Assembly: GCA_031553615.1 (NCBI GenBank)
Contig: JAVBLJ010000008.1
Span: 1-64,000, forward strand
DNA length: 64,000 bases
DNA from: WQXF01 sp031553615
GTDB taxonomy: Bacteria; Bacillota; Clostridia; Christensenellales; Aristaeellaceae
Direction: 5' to 3'
In this document: positions 34,358-42,558 of the stretch, in pieces
How positions within the stretch are numbered: position 1 is the first letter of the stretch
Layout: the number at the start of each line of letters is the position of its first letter
Program-made: the position numbers and the translations under genes
Notes under the pieces: generated by a model
Database searches by the model: none
Seen by the model: the letters and a program-made list of their open reading frames with translations, nothing else
What the model was told of the DNA's origin: nothing

Positions 34358-35089
34358 TCACTTCAGAATCTGGTGCACGATTCGCCGAAGCGCCCGGAGA
34401 AGGAACCGAAGAGCTTTTTTGAGGGGTGCTCCTCCCAACTCGTGTAGCCACGGGTGCTGTGAAACGCCGTGCTTCCCGTCCTTGAAGTGCATGCGGATTA
34501 CGGGAATTTCCGCATCGCCATGAAGGTGGTACAAGCAGCTTGCGCGATGCTGCCCATCGCGAATGTTGTTCTGATCGTTAAACAAAACAATGTACTGCTC
34601 TTGAAAAGGGTATCCGTTGGCTGCGATACTGCGCAGGATTGCCTCTGTACGCTGCACGTTGTCGACACCATGCAGATTCTCCTGTCGGTACGCACGGTCT
34701 TCCGCCGAATTTCCCTGCAAGGTTTTCATTACCCGCGATTGCGATAACGGCTGCACGACCGGCAGTCCAAATAGACCCTTCGTTTGAACCTTGAGCTGCG
34801 AAAGCCAGACGACATCGTGCGATATATGCTCCAGATCCACCAAATCCGCGGAAATCATGTCCAAGAAAAACGGGTCGAATCGTCTGGCATCGAAACCCTC
34901 TACGGGCGTCAAGGCGTTGATACATTGCTCGCAGATATCTGCGACACGCAAGAAATCCGCAATCGTTAAGTCCAAACGCATTTCGCCCAAGTGCAGATGA
35001 ATTGCTTCGCCGATATTGTCTTCCACGCGGAAAGAATCGAGGGACGATAACCTTTTTTCGGCTAAGTACAGTACGCCGGGATTGCTCAA
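34358..35089 (-). CDS. Protein with ParB/sulfiredoxin-like motif in the polysaccharide cluster
   Basis: This 243-residue protein begins at a TTG after AAAGGAGTGGATGCA; an in-frame TTG ten codons earlier is less well placed. Residues ~20-60 (IHLHLGEMRLDLTIADFLRV) match the 75-residue product of gene 35745. The C-terminal half carries IVLFNDQNNIRDGQHRASCL followed by EIPVIRM. This DGQHRA motif resembles the nucleotide-binding motif of the ParB/sulfiredoxin fold seen in several uncharacterised proteins of capsule loci. No catalytic role can be assigned. The gene lies in the A+T-rich imported segment between a 209-residue protein and the flippase. Confidence 0.6.
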   Translation of the reverse strand: MSNPGVLYLAEKRLSSLDSFRVEDNIGEAIHLHLGEMRLDLTIADFLRVADICEQCINALTPVEGFDARRFDPFFLDMISADLVDLEHISHDVVWLSQLKVQTKGLFGLPVVQPLSQSRVMKTLQGNSAEDRAYRQENLHGVDNVQRTEAILRSIAANGYPFQEQYIVLFNDQNNIRDGQHRASCLYHLHGDAEIPVIRMHFKDGKHGVSQHPWLHELGGAPLKKALRFLLRALRRIVHQILK

Positions 35090-35125
35090 TGCATCCACTC
35101 CTTTCACGCAAATAGGCAATGCAGT

Positions 35126-35755
35126 CTAATAGGCAATGAATGTATTGTACGCACGCACCACCTGCTCGATTTTGCTTCCGAAAAGCATCTCGACAAGCAC
35201 AGGTGTGAACCGGAAGCAAACCGGTTCCAGTCGCTCGCGCAGGGCCTCGGCCGAAACACGTCCTAGCAAGGCAGTGATTTTCTCGGTATAAGGATGCGCA
35301 AACGCACGATGGTCGAACAAACACTTAATGATCAAATCCGCGCACAAATCCACGTCACTCAACACATAGTACGTGCCTGAATCGGACAATACCTTGTTGT
35401 TCCACGCTAACTGCTGCACCTTCTGGTCTACAGGCATCCATTCGCCGGCATGAATGCTTCGGCAGTATAACTGATAGCAAATTTCAACCGTGTCCATACC
35501 CACCTTGTACCCTTCAAAATGCTTTAGAGCGTACAAAAAACGGGCGTTTTGTTCCGGATGCGGGAGACGTTTCCAACGGGCTTTTTTGGCGAACAGAACA
35601 AACGCGTCTCTGCATTCGGGGTGGATCAACAGGCGTTTCCCGAAAAAGGGAGGTGTCGCCCAAAGATCGTCCTCTAACCAGAGGTACGCTACTTCGTGGG
35701 CGCTGAACGCAGCATGCACATTGTCATAGAGTGAAGTGTTCGGTTCATGTATCAA
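35126..35755 (-). CDS. Putative nucleotidyltransferase-like protein (NTP_transf_5-like), incomplete
   Basis: This 209-residue protein begins with TTG overlapping the stop of gene 35745 (the stop TGA lies inside its first codons), suggesting coupling. Its middle and end (KVGMDTVEICYQLYCRSIHA, YYVLSDVDLCADLIIKCLFD, HRAFAHPYTEKITALL) have the pattern of the helical part of NTP_transf_5-type putative nucleotidyltransferases found in polysaccharide loci. The N-terminal GxSDxD-type catalytic motif is absent, so it is either degenerate or a different protein with the same helical domain. Low GC like its neighbours. Function unknown. Confidence 0.5.
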   Translation of the reverse strand: MIHEPNTSLYDNVHAAFSAHEVAYLWLEDDLWATPPFFGKRLLIHPECRDAFVLFAKKARWKRLPHPEQNARFLYALKHFEGYKVGMDTVEICYQLYCRSIHAGEWMPVDQKVQQLAWNNKVLSDSGTYYVLSDVDLCADLIIKCLFDHRAFAHPYTEKITALLGRVSAEALRERLEPVCFRFTPVLVEMLFGSKIEQVVRAYNTFIAY

Positions 35756-35972
35756 GTTTGTCTAACCCTTTCATATGGACAAGCTGCGCACGCGCCTTGC
35801 AAAGGGACGCAGCGATTCGCAAAAAATCTTGTTCCGTCATATTAAGCCTGAATCGCTCGTTCTGGATATGGACATATCGCGGCCCATTTCGTTCTGTGGC
35901 ATGGTTAAGCTCCACAAAAAAGCCGCTTTCCAAATCGGCGGTCTCTGTCAAGCGCTTGATGATCTCTCCCAT
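35745..35972 (-). CDS. Small protein sharing a domain with gene 34358
   Basis: This 75-residue protein starts at the ATG after GAGGAAGAGGTGAGCG. Its core YVHIQNERFRLNMTEQDFLR-I aligns by eye with IHLHLGEMRLDLTIADFLR-V of the 243-residue product of gene 34358, followed in both by a helix (AASLCKARAQL / ADICEQCINAL). It is thus a free-standing copy of that N-terminal domain. It starts 7 bases after the stop of gene 35980 and ends inside the start of gene 35126, so the block is tightly packed. The role is unknown; a regulatory or adaptor function for the glycan genes is possible. Confidence 0.6.
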   Translation of the reverse strand: MGEIIKRLTETADLESGFFVELNHATERNGPRYVHIQNERFRLNMTEQDFLRIAASLCKARAQLVHMKGLDKLDT

Positions 35973-35979
35973 GCATCGC

Positions 35980-36657
35980 TCACCTCTTCCTCACAAATTC
36001 CTTCACTGCGTGCGCCAACAGATCTCGTGCGCAATAATAGGCTCTATGCAGTTGCCAATCCAAGCGTATCCTGATCATTGTGGAAGGGATATTCTTCCGG
36101 TTGATGCCGATCGCGCAGTCCCTTGTGTTGGTATAGCAATACCGATGCCGCCGCATGAACTCGGCCAGCGATTCGCTCCAACTTTCGACTCCGCCGACCT
36201 GTAGACCCAGCGCTTTTTCCATTTGAGGTAAGCGATCGAGATAGTCCGAGGAGATTTCTTGCTTGTGGATAAGCACGTGGTATAGCAAGGAATAGAAATA
36301 CTGCTCCTTCGAGGGGGCGTAAAACCCTAGCGGCTGTTGCACACGTGATGAAAGCATCGCGCCTGCCCATCGCGCGTCGTAATACCCGTCCCCAACGCAG
36401 CGAACATCAATCGGGATATCCTGTGCGCCGACGCAAACCGCATAGTGAATACCGTCATCCCTTGAGAAGCGAGGCCTTGCCTTCGCTTGGGCACAGAAGG
36501 ATTTGCGGGATTCGCACAGAAAATCCACATCGCTATGCCCCGTTAAAAACGCGGCGGTATGCAATTCCTCATAATTGCGTAAAACCAGGTACTTTTCCGA
36601 ACGATTCAGTGCGCAAAACAGCTGCTCCAAGCTTTCCCAGCGCTCGCAATCCTTCAC
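35980..36657 (-). CDS. Putative nucleotidyltransferase (minimal NTase fold) of the polysaccharide cluster
   Basis: This 225-residue protein starts with GTG after CCAGGAGGATGGACA; the start overlaps the stop of the upstream glycosyltransferase (GTGA), so the two are coupled. The N-terminal part reads YLVLRNYEELHT and then LTGHSDVDFLCES, which fits the hG-x-S-D-x-D signature of nucleotidyltransferases. The C-terminal helices include QYFYSLLYHVLIHKQEIS and SDYLDRL. Proteins of this type occur in capsule and O-antigen loci without a proven reaction. It sits in the A+T-rich segment. A catalytic third carboxylate was not pinned down. Confidence 0.6.
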   Translation of the reverse strand: MKDCERWESLEQLFCALNRSEKYLVLRNYEELHTAAFLTGHSDVDFLCESRKSFCAQAKARPRFSRDDGIHYAVCVGAQDIPIDVRCVGDGYYDARWAGAMLSSRVQQPLGFYAPSKEQYFYSLLYHVLIHKQEISSDYLDRLPQMEKALGLQVGGVESWSESLAEFMRRHRYCYTNTRDCAIGINRKNIPSTMIRIRLDWQLHRAYYCARDLLAHAVKEFVRKR

Positions 36658-37952
36658 TGTCCATCCTCCTGGTTGGGCGCTTGGTCTTGAAGAAGCTCTC
36701 TGTATATCCGTATGATTGCTTGTCCGTTGGTCTGAGGATTTAGCAAATCGCGAGCAACCAACCTTCCTTTTTCCGAAAAAGCCATCGCCCGTGCATCTTC
36801 CGCAAAAAGCTCCATTACATAGTGCGCTAGCATGTACGAGGCATTGGCAGGATAGCAATACCCGTCTATGCCGTGAGTAACCCGATTAGTCACGCCGCCC
36901 ACGAAGGACGCGACGATCGGGGTTCCGATCCACTTTGCCTCGCTGATCGTATTCGATTCATTCTCCACAAAAGAAGGATTGATCAGCACATGGCTACGCA
37001 GAAAAAGCTGTTCCATTTCCCGTGCGCCAATCGCGCCAACAAACTGTACGTTTTTTCCCAAGCCATATCGCTTGATGAGCCTGTGAATATATCGCTCATA
37101 AGCACTACGTCTAAAGTGATCCCCAAAAGCAGAGATCGGGCGCAACGGCTGTCCGCATATGCGCAATAGCACGTCCGGATAACGCCTGACGATGATCGCC
37201 AGCGCCTCCAGCGCCGCGTGGGTGCCCTTGATGGGGTAGGAGCCCTGCCCCATGAGCAGCGTGTGCCGCTCGCATCGCGCCGCGTCCCAGCGCGCGTCCT
37301 CCTCATAGAATCCGCCGCGCAGTATCTCGTTGGCAAAATGGTACCGGATTGCGGGGTTGGCCTGCGTGGCGCATGCCCGATCCCAATCGGTGCGCCCGAT
37401 GACGTGCGCCGCTTCCTGAAGCGCCAGCGTCTCATAGCGCCCCTTGCTCTTGAAGCGCCAGCGCTGCACCGCGATGCAGGAGGCATGCAGCAAATCGTAG
37501 GGCAAGCAGGAGTAGATGGCCCGGAACGGGAGCAAATCGCAAAAATGCGCCGCGTATATGCCGCAAAGACCCTGGATGTTGAGGACGACGCGTGAAGAAA
37601 GGCCCTCCAGCGCCGCGGCGCGAACCATGGCATAGGTGTGCGAAAACTCGGTGCCGAAGATATGGATCACGTCCGGGCCTTCTTGCCGGAGAATAGCCTG
37701 AAAGCACAAGGTCAGCATCCGCACATAGCGCTTCCCGTGGAACTTGGACGAGGGGAACTCGTAGTACCGCCCCATGGCGGTTTCCCCCTCGCGCCACGCC
37801 GACCCCATATAGCAAGATGCAATCGACACACCCTGCTGGTTTTTTATAAAGTCGTATAGCCCCGTCATCCAGCCGCCGTAGGGCGACGCGCTCTTTCCCG
37901 TCTCCTTGGCGATTTCTGGCAATACGATGTTGGTGAGCCATAGCAGCTTCAT
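36654..37952 (-). CDS. Family 4 glycosyltransferase, base composition mosaic
   Basis: This 432-residue enzyme starts after GCGAGGAGAAGAACG. The N-terminal GT-B half contains DVIHIFGTEFSHTYAMVRAA and SRVVLNIQGLCGIYAAHF. The C-terminal half has HTLLMGQGSYPIKGTHAALE, RICGQPLRPISAFGDH, KNVQFVGAIGAREMEQLFLR and SFVENESNTISEAKWIGTPI, a clear GT4 donor-site motif. It would add a sugar to the lipid-linked glycan in the cytoplasm. The 5' part (about 37190-37952) has the high GC of the chromosome, whereas the 3' part (36654-37190) is richer in A+T and continues into the low-GC block. A consensus promoter precedes it. Confidence 0.9.
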   Translation of the reverse strand: MKLLWLTNIVLPEIAKETGKSASPYGGWMTGLYDFIKNQQGVSIASCYMGSAWREGETAMGRYYEFPSSKFHGKRYVRMLTLCFQAILRQEGPDVIHIFGTEFSHTYAMVRAAALEGLSSRVVLNIQGLCGIYAAHFCDLLPFRAIYSCLPYDLLHASCIAVQRWRFKSKGRYETLALQEAAHVIGRTDWDRACATQANPAIRYHFANEILRGGFYEEDARWDAARCERHTLLMGQGSYPIKGTHAALEALAIIVRRYPDVLLRICGQPLRPISAFGDHFRRSAYERYIHRLIKRYGLGKNVQFVGAIGAREMEQLFLRSHVLINPSFVENESNTISEAKWIGTPIVASFVGGVTNRVTHGIDGYCYPANASYMLAHYVMELFAEDARAMAFSEKGRLVARDLLNPQTNGQAIIRIYRELLQDQAPNQEDGQ

Positions 37953-37988
37953 CGTTCTTCTCCTCGCTCTGCCTGGTTTTCAGAGTTT

Positions 37989-38017
37989 ACTATAGCATTG
38001 CAAGGTAGGATTGTCAA
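37989..38017 (-). promoter_or_regulatory. Consensus sigma-A promoter of the polysaccharide cluster
   Basis: On the minus strand: TTGACA (38012-38017), a 17-bp spacer and TATAGT (37989-37994), 37 bases upstream of the GT4 start. It is the best -35 in this part of the window and should drive genes 37952 down to 32845. Confidence 0.8.
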
Positions 38018-38062
38018 CGCGGCGCGAACCCTCACAACAAGCGGCAATTATCACAAAACAAC

Positions 38063-38089
38063 AAGAACCACCCTCATCGGGTGGCTCTT
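38063..38089 (-). terminator. Intrinsic terminator of tRNA-Thr
   Basis: On the minus strand AAGAGCCACCC / GGGTGGTTCTT (one G-T pair) with loop GATGA is followed by GTTGTTTTG. It lies 27 bases past the tRNA. Confidence 0.8.
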
Positions 38090-38116
38090 ATCGTATCAAA
38101 GCTGCCTTTGAATGGA

Positions 38117-38188
38117 GCTGATGATGGGACTCGAACCCATGACCTCCTCCTTACCAAGGAGGTGCTCTACCGCCTGAGCTACATCAGC
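38117..38188 (-). tRNA. tRNA-Thr (anticodon GGT)
   Basis: A complete 72-nt cloverleaf: acceptor GCTGATG/CATCAGC, D arm GCTC/GAGC, anticodon stem CCTCC/GGAGG around loop TTGGTAA (anticodon GGT), variable AGGTC, T arm ATGGG-TTCGAGT-CCCAT. The 3' CCA is not encoded. A promoter-like TTGTTT-17-TATTAT lies just upstream on the same strand and a terminator downstream. Confidence 0.96.
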
Positions 38189-38261
38189 ATCTATGCTGGA
38201 GGAGAGCTAACTCCCTCCTATCCTATGCCTCGCACCGACCAGCGGAGCGTGACAACGGCAC

Positions 38262-38292
38262 TATAATACAGGAAGTCGCGAAAAAAAACAAG
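38262..38292 (-). promoter_or_regulatory. Promoter of tRNA-Thr
   Basis: On the minus strand: TTGTTT, a 17-bp T-rich spacer and TATTAT (overlapping TATAGT), about 75 bases before the tRNA. Confidence 0.5.
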
Positions 38293-38396
38293 CCCTTTTT
38301 TTCAAAAACTGCACGCCGAAACCTCAAAAGAGAGATAAGGGTGCGCGCTCCCCCTGCTGGGCATGCATCCAAACGCTGGCCCGTGCCGCGTCCGCG

Positions 38397-39416
38397 CTAC
38401 GGTTCCGTTGCGCCCTCTGCGTCCTCCGCGCCAAGCGCGTTTTCCTCCCCGGCCAGCATCACCCAGCCGGGCACGCTCGAAAGCTCGCCCAGGGTAGCCG
38501 AGCCTTCCACAGAGTACACCGCGTCGCCCAGCGTGGCTACGAAGTACCGCTGATCCTGCACGTCGAGCACCATGGCCGAAAGGGTGGCCAGCGTGACCGG
38601 CGCGGGCTCGAGCGTGAAGCCGATGTTTGCATATCGCGCGATGAATCCGCCAGGCACGGCGCTCCGCACCACCACCGTCTGCGCTAAAGCGGCATGCGAA
38701 TACACCAGCGTCACCACCCGGCAGGTTTTTTCGACGCCTTCAATGCGCACGTCCTCCACTTTTCCGGATTCTAGGCGAAAGCCCTGGTCGTGGGGCAGGG
38801 TGGCGAGCCGTGCGGGGTAGAGTGCGGCGATCTGCGTCAAATCCACGGTATCCAGGCTACGTATGCCGTTGGGCAGCGGCGCGGCGGTGGGAAGAGCGGC
38901 GGAGGCTTGCCCCTCCACGACCTGCAGCTCGGGCGTTTCGCCCATGATCACCGCTACGTAAAACACGGCCACGCAAGCCAGTGCCAGTGCGCTGAGCAGC
39001 AGCCAGCGCACCGCCGTGAAGATACCGCGCATCAGGCTGAACGGCTTACGCCTCACAACGGAAAAGGAATCGCCGGGCAGCTGCCCGGACGAAAATTCTG
39101 ACGAAAGCTCTGACGAAAGCTCCGATGAAAGACCTGACGAAAGACCCGAGGAAGGCCCGGAGGAAAGACCCGTAGCGCGCCCCGAAGCGGATTTGGATGC
39201 GGACCGCAGCCGCGCGATAGGCCCGGCCCTGCGCGGAGCTTTGTTCATGGCGAGCACATCCTCGCGCAGCTCGCGATCGAGCGCGTCCTCGGCGCTGCGG
39301 ACATCGTCCTTGTGCCGACCGCGCGGACTGGGCCGGTCGCCCTGCCCGCTCCGCTCGCGCTCTTTGCCCGAGCGCAGACCGGCACGGGTTCCGCCGTCCT
39401 TTTCCCGTGGACTCAT
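38397..39416 (-). CDS. Single-span membrane protein with Ser-rich repeats, function unknown
   Basis: This 339-residue protein starts at the ATG after GAGGAGGCGAGGTCG; that ATG overlaps the stop of gene 39413 (ATGA), so the genes are coupled. Residues 1-~75 are basic and disordered. About 82-112 contain seven (Gly/Glu)-Leu-Ser-Ser-like repeats encoded by 12-bp units. One membrane span follows (~128-152). The remaining external part (LDTVDLTQIAALYPARLATL, VEKTCRVVTLVYSHAALAQT, FTLEPAPVTLATLSAMVLDV) has no recognised domain. The topology suggests a cytoplasmic disordered tail and an external sensor or binding domain. It ends a three-gene operon starting at 40541. Confidence 0.6.
   Translation of the reverse strand: MSPREKDGGTRAGLRSGKERERSGQGDRPSPRGRHKDDVRSAEDALDRELREDVLAMNKAPRRAGPIARLRSASKSASGRATGLSSGPSSGLSSGLSSELSSELSSEFSSGQLPGDSFSVVRRKPFSLMRGIFTAVRWLLLSALALACVAVFYVAVIMGETPELQVVEGQASAALPTAAPLPNGIRSLDTVDLTQIAALYPARLATLPHDQGFRLESGKVEDVRIEGVEKTCRVVTLVYSHAALAQTVVVRSAVPGGFIARYANIGFTLEPAPVTLATLSAMVLDVQDQRYFVATLGDAVYSVEGSATLGELSSVPGWVMLAGEENALGAEDAEGATEP
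39087..39170 (-). repeat. Seven 12-bp in-frame tandem units
   Basis: Units read on the plus strand as GGACGAAAATTC, TGACGAAAGCTC (twice), CGATGAAAGACC, TGACGAAAGACC, CGAGGAAGGCCC and GGAGGAAAGACC. They encode the Leu-Ser-Ser-(Gly/Glu) repeats of gene 38397. Confidence 0.85.
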
Positions 39417-39772
39417 CGACCTCGCCTCCTCTTCGTCGCCGCGCGCAGCGATTGTTCCCCGACCACGCCCGCGATCACGCCCAGCACGCAGCCGCATAGG
39501 ATTGACCACCCCTCGGGCTGAATGCCCCAAAGCGGCAGCACCAGGCAGCCCAGCGGCGCAAACAACCAACTCACCACAGCCGGTACCCGATGACATGCTG
39601 TGCCGTATCCCGCCGCCACGGCCAATGCCGGGCAGGCGACCCACACCAGCAGCCATAGCCCCACGATCGCGCCCTCCAGGGGCAGCAGCGCGATCAGCGG
39701 CGGCAGCACCGCGAACGGCAGCACGCACAGCAGCAGCCAAAACACCGCCCAAAACCAGGGGCTATCCTTCAT
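39413..39772 (-). CDS. Small polytopic membrane protein, function unknown
   Basis: This 119-residue protein starts at an ATG after GAGGTGCGCGTTAAG. Nearly its whole length is hydrophobic, with about four membrane spans (FWAVFWLLLCVLPFAVLPPL, GLWLLVWVACPALAVAAGYG, VSWLFAPLGCLVLPLWGI, LCGCVLGVIAGVVG) and a basic C-terminal tail. It lies between the zinc-ribbon protein gene (43 bp upstream) and gene 38397, whose start overlaps its stop. No family recognised. Confidence 0.65.
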   Translation of the reverse strand: MKDSPWFWAVFWLLLCVLPFAVLPPLIALLPLEGAIVGLWLLVWVACPALAVAAGYGTACHRVPAVVSWLFAPLGCLVLPLWGIQPEGWSILCGCVLGVIAGVVGEQSLRAATKRRRGR

Positions 39773-39815
39773 CTTAACGCGCACCTCTGCATGTACCTGC
39801 GTTCGTACCTTCCTA

Positions 39816-40541
39816 TCAAATGGACATGAGCGCCTCGAACGCCTGCCGCAGCGCTTCCCGCAGGGCCGCGCGTTGCTCCTGATCCAGCCGGGGATCGTCC
39901 TGCACGTGGTGCTCCATGACCGCCAGCACGTCCCCGCACAGCAATTGAACCGCATCGTGGGAGCGCGGGAGGCCGAACATCGTCTTGCTGATGCCCGAAC
40001 GACCGCGCACGAAGATGCGCAAGTACTCGCCGGATAAGTGGCGCAGGTACTCGCATAGGAAGCCTTCGCCATCCCCGCTGAGCGCCCGCGTGCGCTCCAG
40101 CAGCGGATCGCGCAGCAGCTCCTCTACCATCGTGTCGCGCTGCGCGGCGGAATAGCGCCCCGGCTCTTCGTACATATGCAGCAGGTAGCACTTGATGAAC
40201 GAAAAATCGCCAGGCTTGCGCACAGTTTCGTGGAGCCTGCCGTGGTAGAGCAATGCGCGGTGGCTGGCGAAGCTTTCGGGGTCCAGCGCCAGCGCATCGC
40301 GGAGCAGCGCATGGGCACGATCCGGCTTCCGCTCCTTCGCAGCCCTTTCCAACAGCGCCGCCACCTCCGGCCTTTCCGGCGCGGGCCCGGGCTTGTGGAT
40401 CACGAGCAATACCGCCGCACCGTGCCTCTCCGGACGCAAGGAAGTGGCGCAGTTGTCGCACACCAGCATGTCGGGCAGCGCCTGCGCATCGAGCTCGTGC
40501 ACGCGCGCGCAGTTCGGGCAAACCGCCGGTATCGCGGCCAT
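39816..40541 (-). CDS. Zinc-ribbon protein with helical C-terminus, function unknown
   Basis: This 241-residue cytoplasmic protein starts at the ATG after GAAAGAAGGGATTTTG; an upstream in-frame ATG lacks a site. A zinc ribbon opens it (VCPNCARVHEL at ~7-17 and MLVCDNCATSL at ~25-35). The rest is alpha-helical and TPR-like in part (KPDRAHALLRDALALDPESF, SHRALLYHGRLHETVRKPGD). It is the first gene of the minus-strand operon 40541-38397 and shares a short divergent promoter region with argS. No enzyme motif is seen. Confidence 0.65.
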   Translation of the reverse strand: MAAIPAVCPNCARVHELDAQALPDMLVCDNCATSLRPERHGAAVLLVIHKPGPAPERPEVAALLERAAKERKPDRAHALLRDALALDPESFASHRALLYHGRLHETVRKPGDFSFIKCYLLHMYEEPGRYSAAQRDTMVEELLRDPLLERTRALSGDGEGFLCEYLRHLSGEYLRIFVRGRSGISKTMFGLPRSHDAVQLLCGDVLAVMEHHVQDDPRLDQEQRAALREALRQAFEALMSI

Positions 40542-40585
40542 CAAAATCCCTTCTTTCGGGCATTCTAGTGTTCCCATGTTCTCCG

Positions 40586-40615
40586 ATTATACCATAAGCG
40601 CGTTCAAAAACGCAA
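40586..40615 (-). promoter_or_regulatory. Promoter of the 40541-38397 operon
   Basis: On the minus strand: TTGCGT (40610-40615), an 18-bp spacer and a perfect TATAAT (40586-40591), 45 bases before the start. Confidence 0.65.
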
Positions 40616-40651
40616 AAGATGCAAAAGTAGACGGAAAGCGTCGGGAAGTAT

Positions 40652-40680
40652 TTGCGCGCCAAGCCCAAGCATGCTATGAT
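40652..40680 (+). promoter_or_regulatory. Promoter of argS
   Basis: TTGCGC (40652-40657), a 17-bp spacer and an extended -10 TGCTATGAT (TATGAT at 40675-40680), 63 bases before the argS start. Confidence 0.65.
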
Positions 40681-40742
40681 GAATATTATTCCATCCTAAC
40701 CTTGGATTCACCTCAATTCGTTCGGAAAGAGTGATCGCTGCT

Positions 40743-42449
40743 ATGGACATCAAAACTCGCATCGCCGCCTGGTTGGCGGATACCCTCGCGCAATTCGAGG
40801 GCGTGAGCCTCTCCGCGGAGCAAGTGCGCGCGCTGCTGGAGGTGCCGCCGGATACCGCCCTGGGCGACTACGCGTTTCCCTGCTTCCAGCTCGCCAAGCA
40901 GATGCGCAAAGCCCCGCCCATGATTGCGCAAGCGCTGTGCGAAAAGCTGGACAACCCGGAGCTGGCCACCGCGCAGTGCGCGGGCGGCTACGTGAACCTG
41001 AGCCTGCACCGGGAGAATCTGGCGCGCGAGACGGTGACCGCCGTGCTCGAAGCGCCGGAGGCCTATGGCTCCACCTGCCAGGGCGAGGGCAAGACCGTCT
41101 GCCTGGACTACAGCTCCATCAATATTTCGAAAAAGTTCCACATCGGGCATCTTTCCACCACCATGATCGGCCACTCGCTCAAGCGGCTGTACGATTATTT
41201 GGGCTACCGCACGGTGAGCATCAACCACCTGGGCGATTGGGGCACGCAGTTTGGCAAGCTGATCGTGGCGTACAGACGCTGGGGCGTGCGCGAGGAAATC
41301 GAATCCGGCGGCATCGATGCGCTGACCGCGCTCTACGTGCGCTTTCACGACGAGGCCGAAAAGGACCCTGTGCTGGAGGAGGAAGGCCGCGCGTGGTTCA
41401 AGCGCATCGAGGAGGGTGATCCCGAAGCACTGGAGCTTTTCGATTGGTTTAAGGAGATGACCCTGCGCTACGCCGCCAAGGTGTACGATCTGCTGGGCGT
41501 ATCGTTCGATTCGTACGCAGGCGAAAGCTTCTATAAGAATAAGGTGGATCGCGTGATCGACGAACTGCGCGCAAAGCACCTGCTGGTGGAGAGCGACGGC
41601 GCGCAGGTGGTCGATCTGGAGGCGTACGGCATGCCGCCCTGCCTCATCCTCAAGCGCGATGGCGCGACGATCTACGCCACCCGAGATATCGCCGCCATCC
41701 TCTACCGCAAGGATACCTACGATTTCGATCAATGCCTGTACGTCGTGGCTTCCCATCAGGAGCTGCACTTCCGCCAGGTGTTCAAGGTGATAGAGCTCAT
41801 GGGCTACCCGTGGTACACCGGGCTGGAGCACGTTTCCTACGGCATGGTCAGCTACGAGGGCCAGGCCATGAGCACCCGCAGCGGGCACGTCGTCCACCTG
41901 GAGGAGGTGTTCAGCCGCGCCATCGAGAAGGCCGATTCCATCATTGCGGAAAAATCGCCCGGGCTGGAGAACCGCGCCGAGGTCGCTCGGCAGATCGGCG
42001 TGGGCTCGGTGGTCTACTCCGCGCTGCAGAACAACCGCATCAAGGATGTGGATTTCTGGTGGGATCGCGCGCTGAATTTCGATGGCGAGACCGCGCCCTA
42101 CGTGCAGTACACCCACGCGCGCTGCTGCTCGCTGCTGCGCAAAGCCCCCGCCGATCTGGCCCAGCCCGTTTGGTCGGCCCTGGCGGACGAGGAGGCTCGT
42201 ATGGCCCTCATCCTGATTTCCCGCTTCCCCGACGTGCTGCAGGAGGCCACGCAACGCAACGAGCCCTACCTCGTCACCCGGCATATCACCGCCCTGGCTC
42301 AGGCCTACAACAAGTTCTACTACGAGCACCGCATTTTGGACGACGAGCCCGGCACCGTGGCCGCCCGCGTACGCCTGACCGAGGCCATCCGCGATGTGAT
42401 CCGTACCGGCCTCTTCCTGATCGGCATCGAAGCGCCCGAGCGCATGTAG
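40743..42449 (+). CDS. argS: Arginyl-tRNA synthetase
   Basis: This 568-residue class I synthetase has normal length. The ATG at 40743 is chosen; a GTG four codons earlier lies too close to GGAAAG. The N-terminal additional domain (FPCFQLAKQMRKAPPMIAQA) precedes the HIGH motif in KFHIGHLSTTMIG (~135-147). Then come the catalytic core (GDWGTQFGKLIVAYRRWG, DGATIYATRDIAAILYRKDT), a KMSKS-equivalent MSTRSGHVVHLEEVF and a C-terminal anticodon domain (ARMALILISRFPDVLQEATQ, YNKFYYEHRIL). It charges tRNA-Arg in the cytoplasm. No T-box leader is visible before it. Confidence 0.96.
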   Translation: MDIKTRIAAWLADTLAQFEGVSLSAEQVRALLEVPPDTALGDYAFPCFQLAKQMRKAPPMIAQALCEKLDNPELATAQCAGGYVNLSLHRENLARETVTAVLEAPEAYGSTCQGEGKTVCLDYSSINISKKFHIGHLSTTMIGHSLKRLYDYLGYRTVSINHLGDWGTQFGKLIVAYRRWGVREEIESGGIDALTALYVRFHDEAEKDPVLEEEGRAWFKRIEEGDPEALELFDWFKEMTLRYAAKVYDLLGVSFDSYAGESFYKNKVDRVIDELRAKHLLVESDGAQVVDLEAYGMPPCLILKRDGATIYATRDIAAILYRKDTYDFDQCLYVVASHQELHFRQVFKVIELMGYPWYTGLEHVSYGMVSYEGQAMSTRSGHVVHLEEVFSRAIEKADSIIAEKSPGLENRAEVARQIGVGSVVYSALQNNRIKDVDFWWDRALNFDGETAPYVQYTHARCCSLLRKAPADLAQPVWSALADEEARMALILISRFPDVLQEATQRNEPYLVTRHITALAQAYNKFYYEHRILDDEPGTVAARVRLTEAIRDVIRTGLFLIGIEAPERM

Positions 42450-42558
42450 TCCTTCCCGCCGCGCTTAGAACAGAGCGGGGCCGAACCGAAGGATTCCAGG
42501 GGGCGACCAAAAAACCCCCTGGTCGCCTGTGAAGGCGAAACACCCATTCCCGCATAAG

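Noticed and set aside
27000..38000. Prophage or conjugative element as source of the low-GC segment
   Set aside because: No integrase, terminase, relaxase or att-like repeats; gene content is purely glycan assembly.
40713..42329. 538-residue minus-strand open frame
   Set aside because: Antisense to argS, which has intact HIGH and catalytic motifs.
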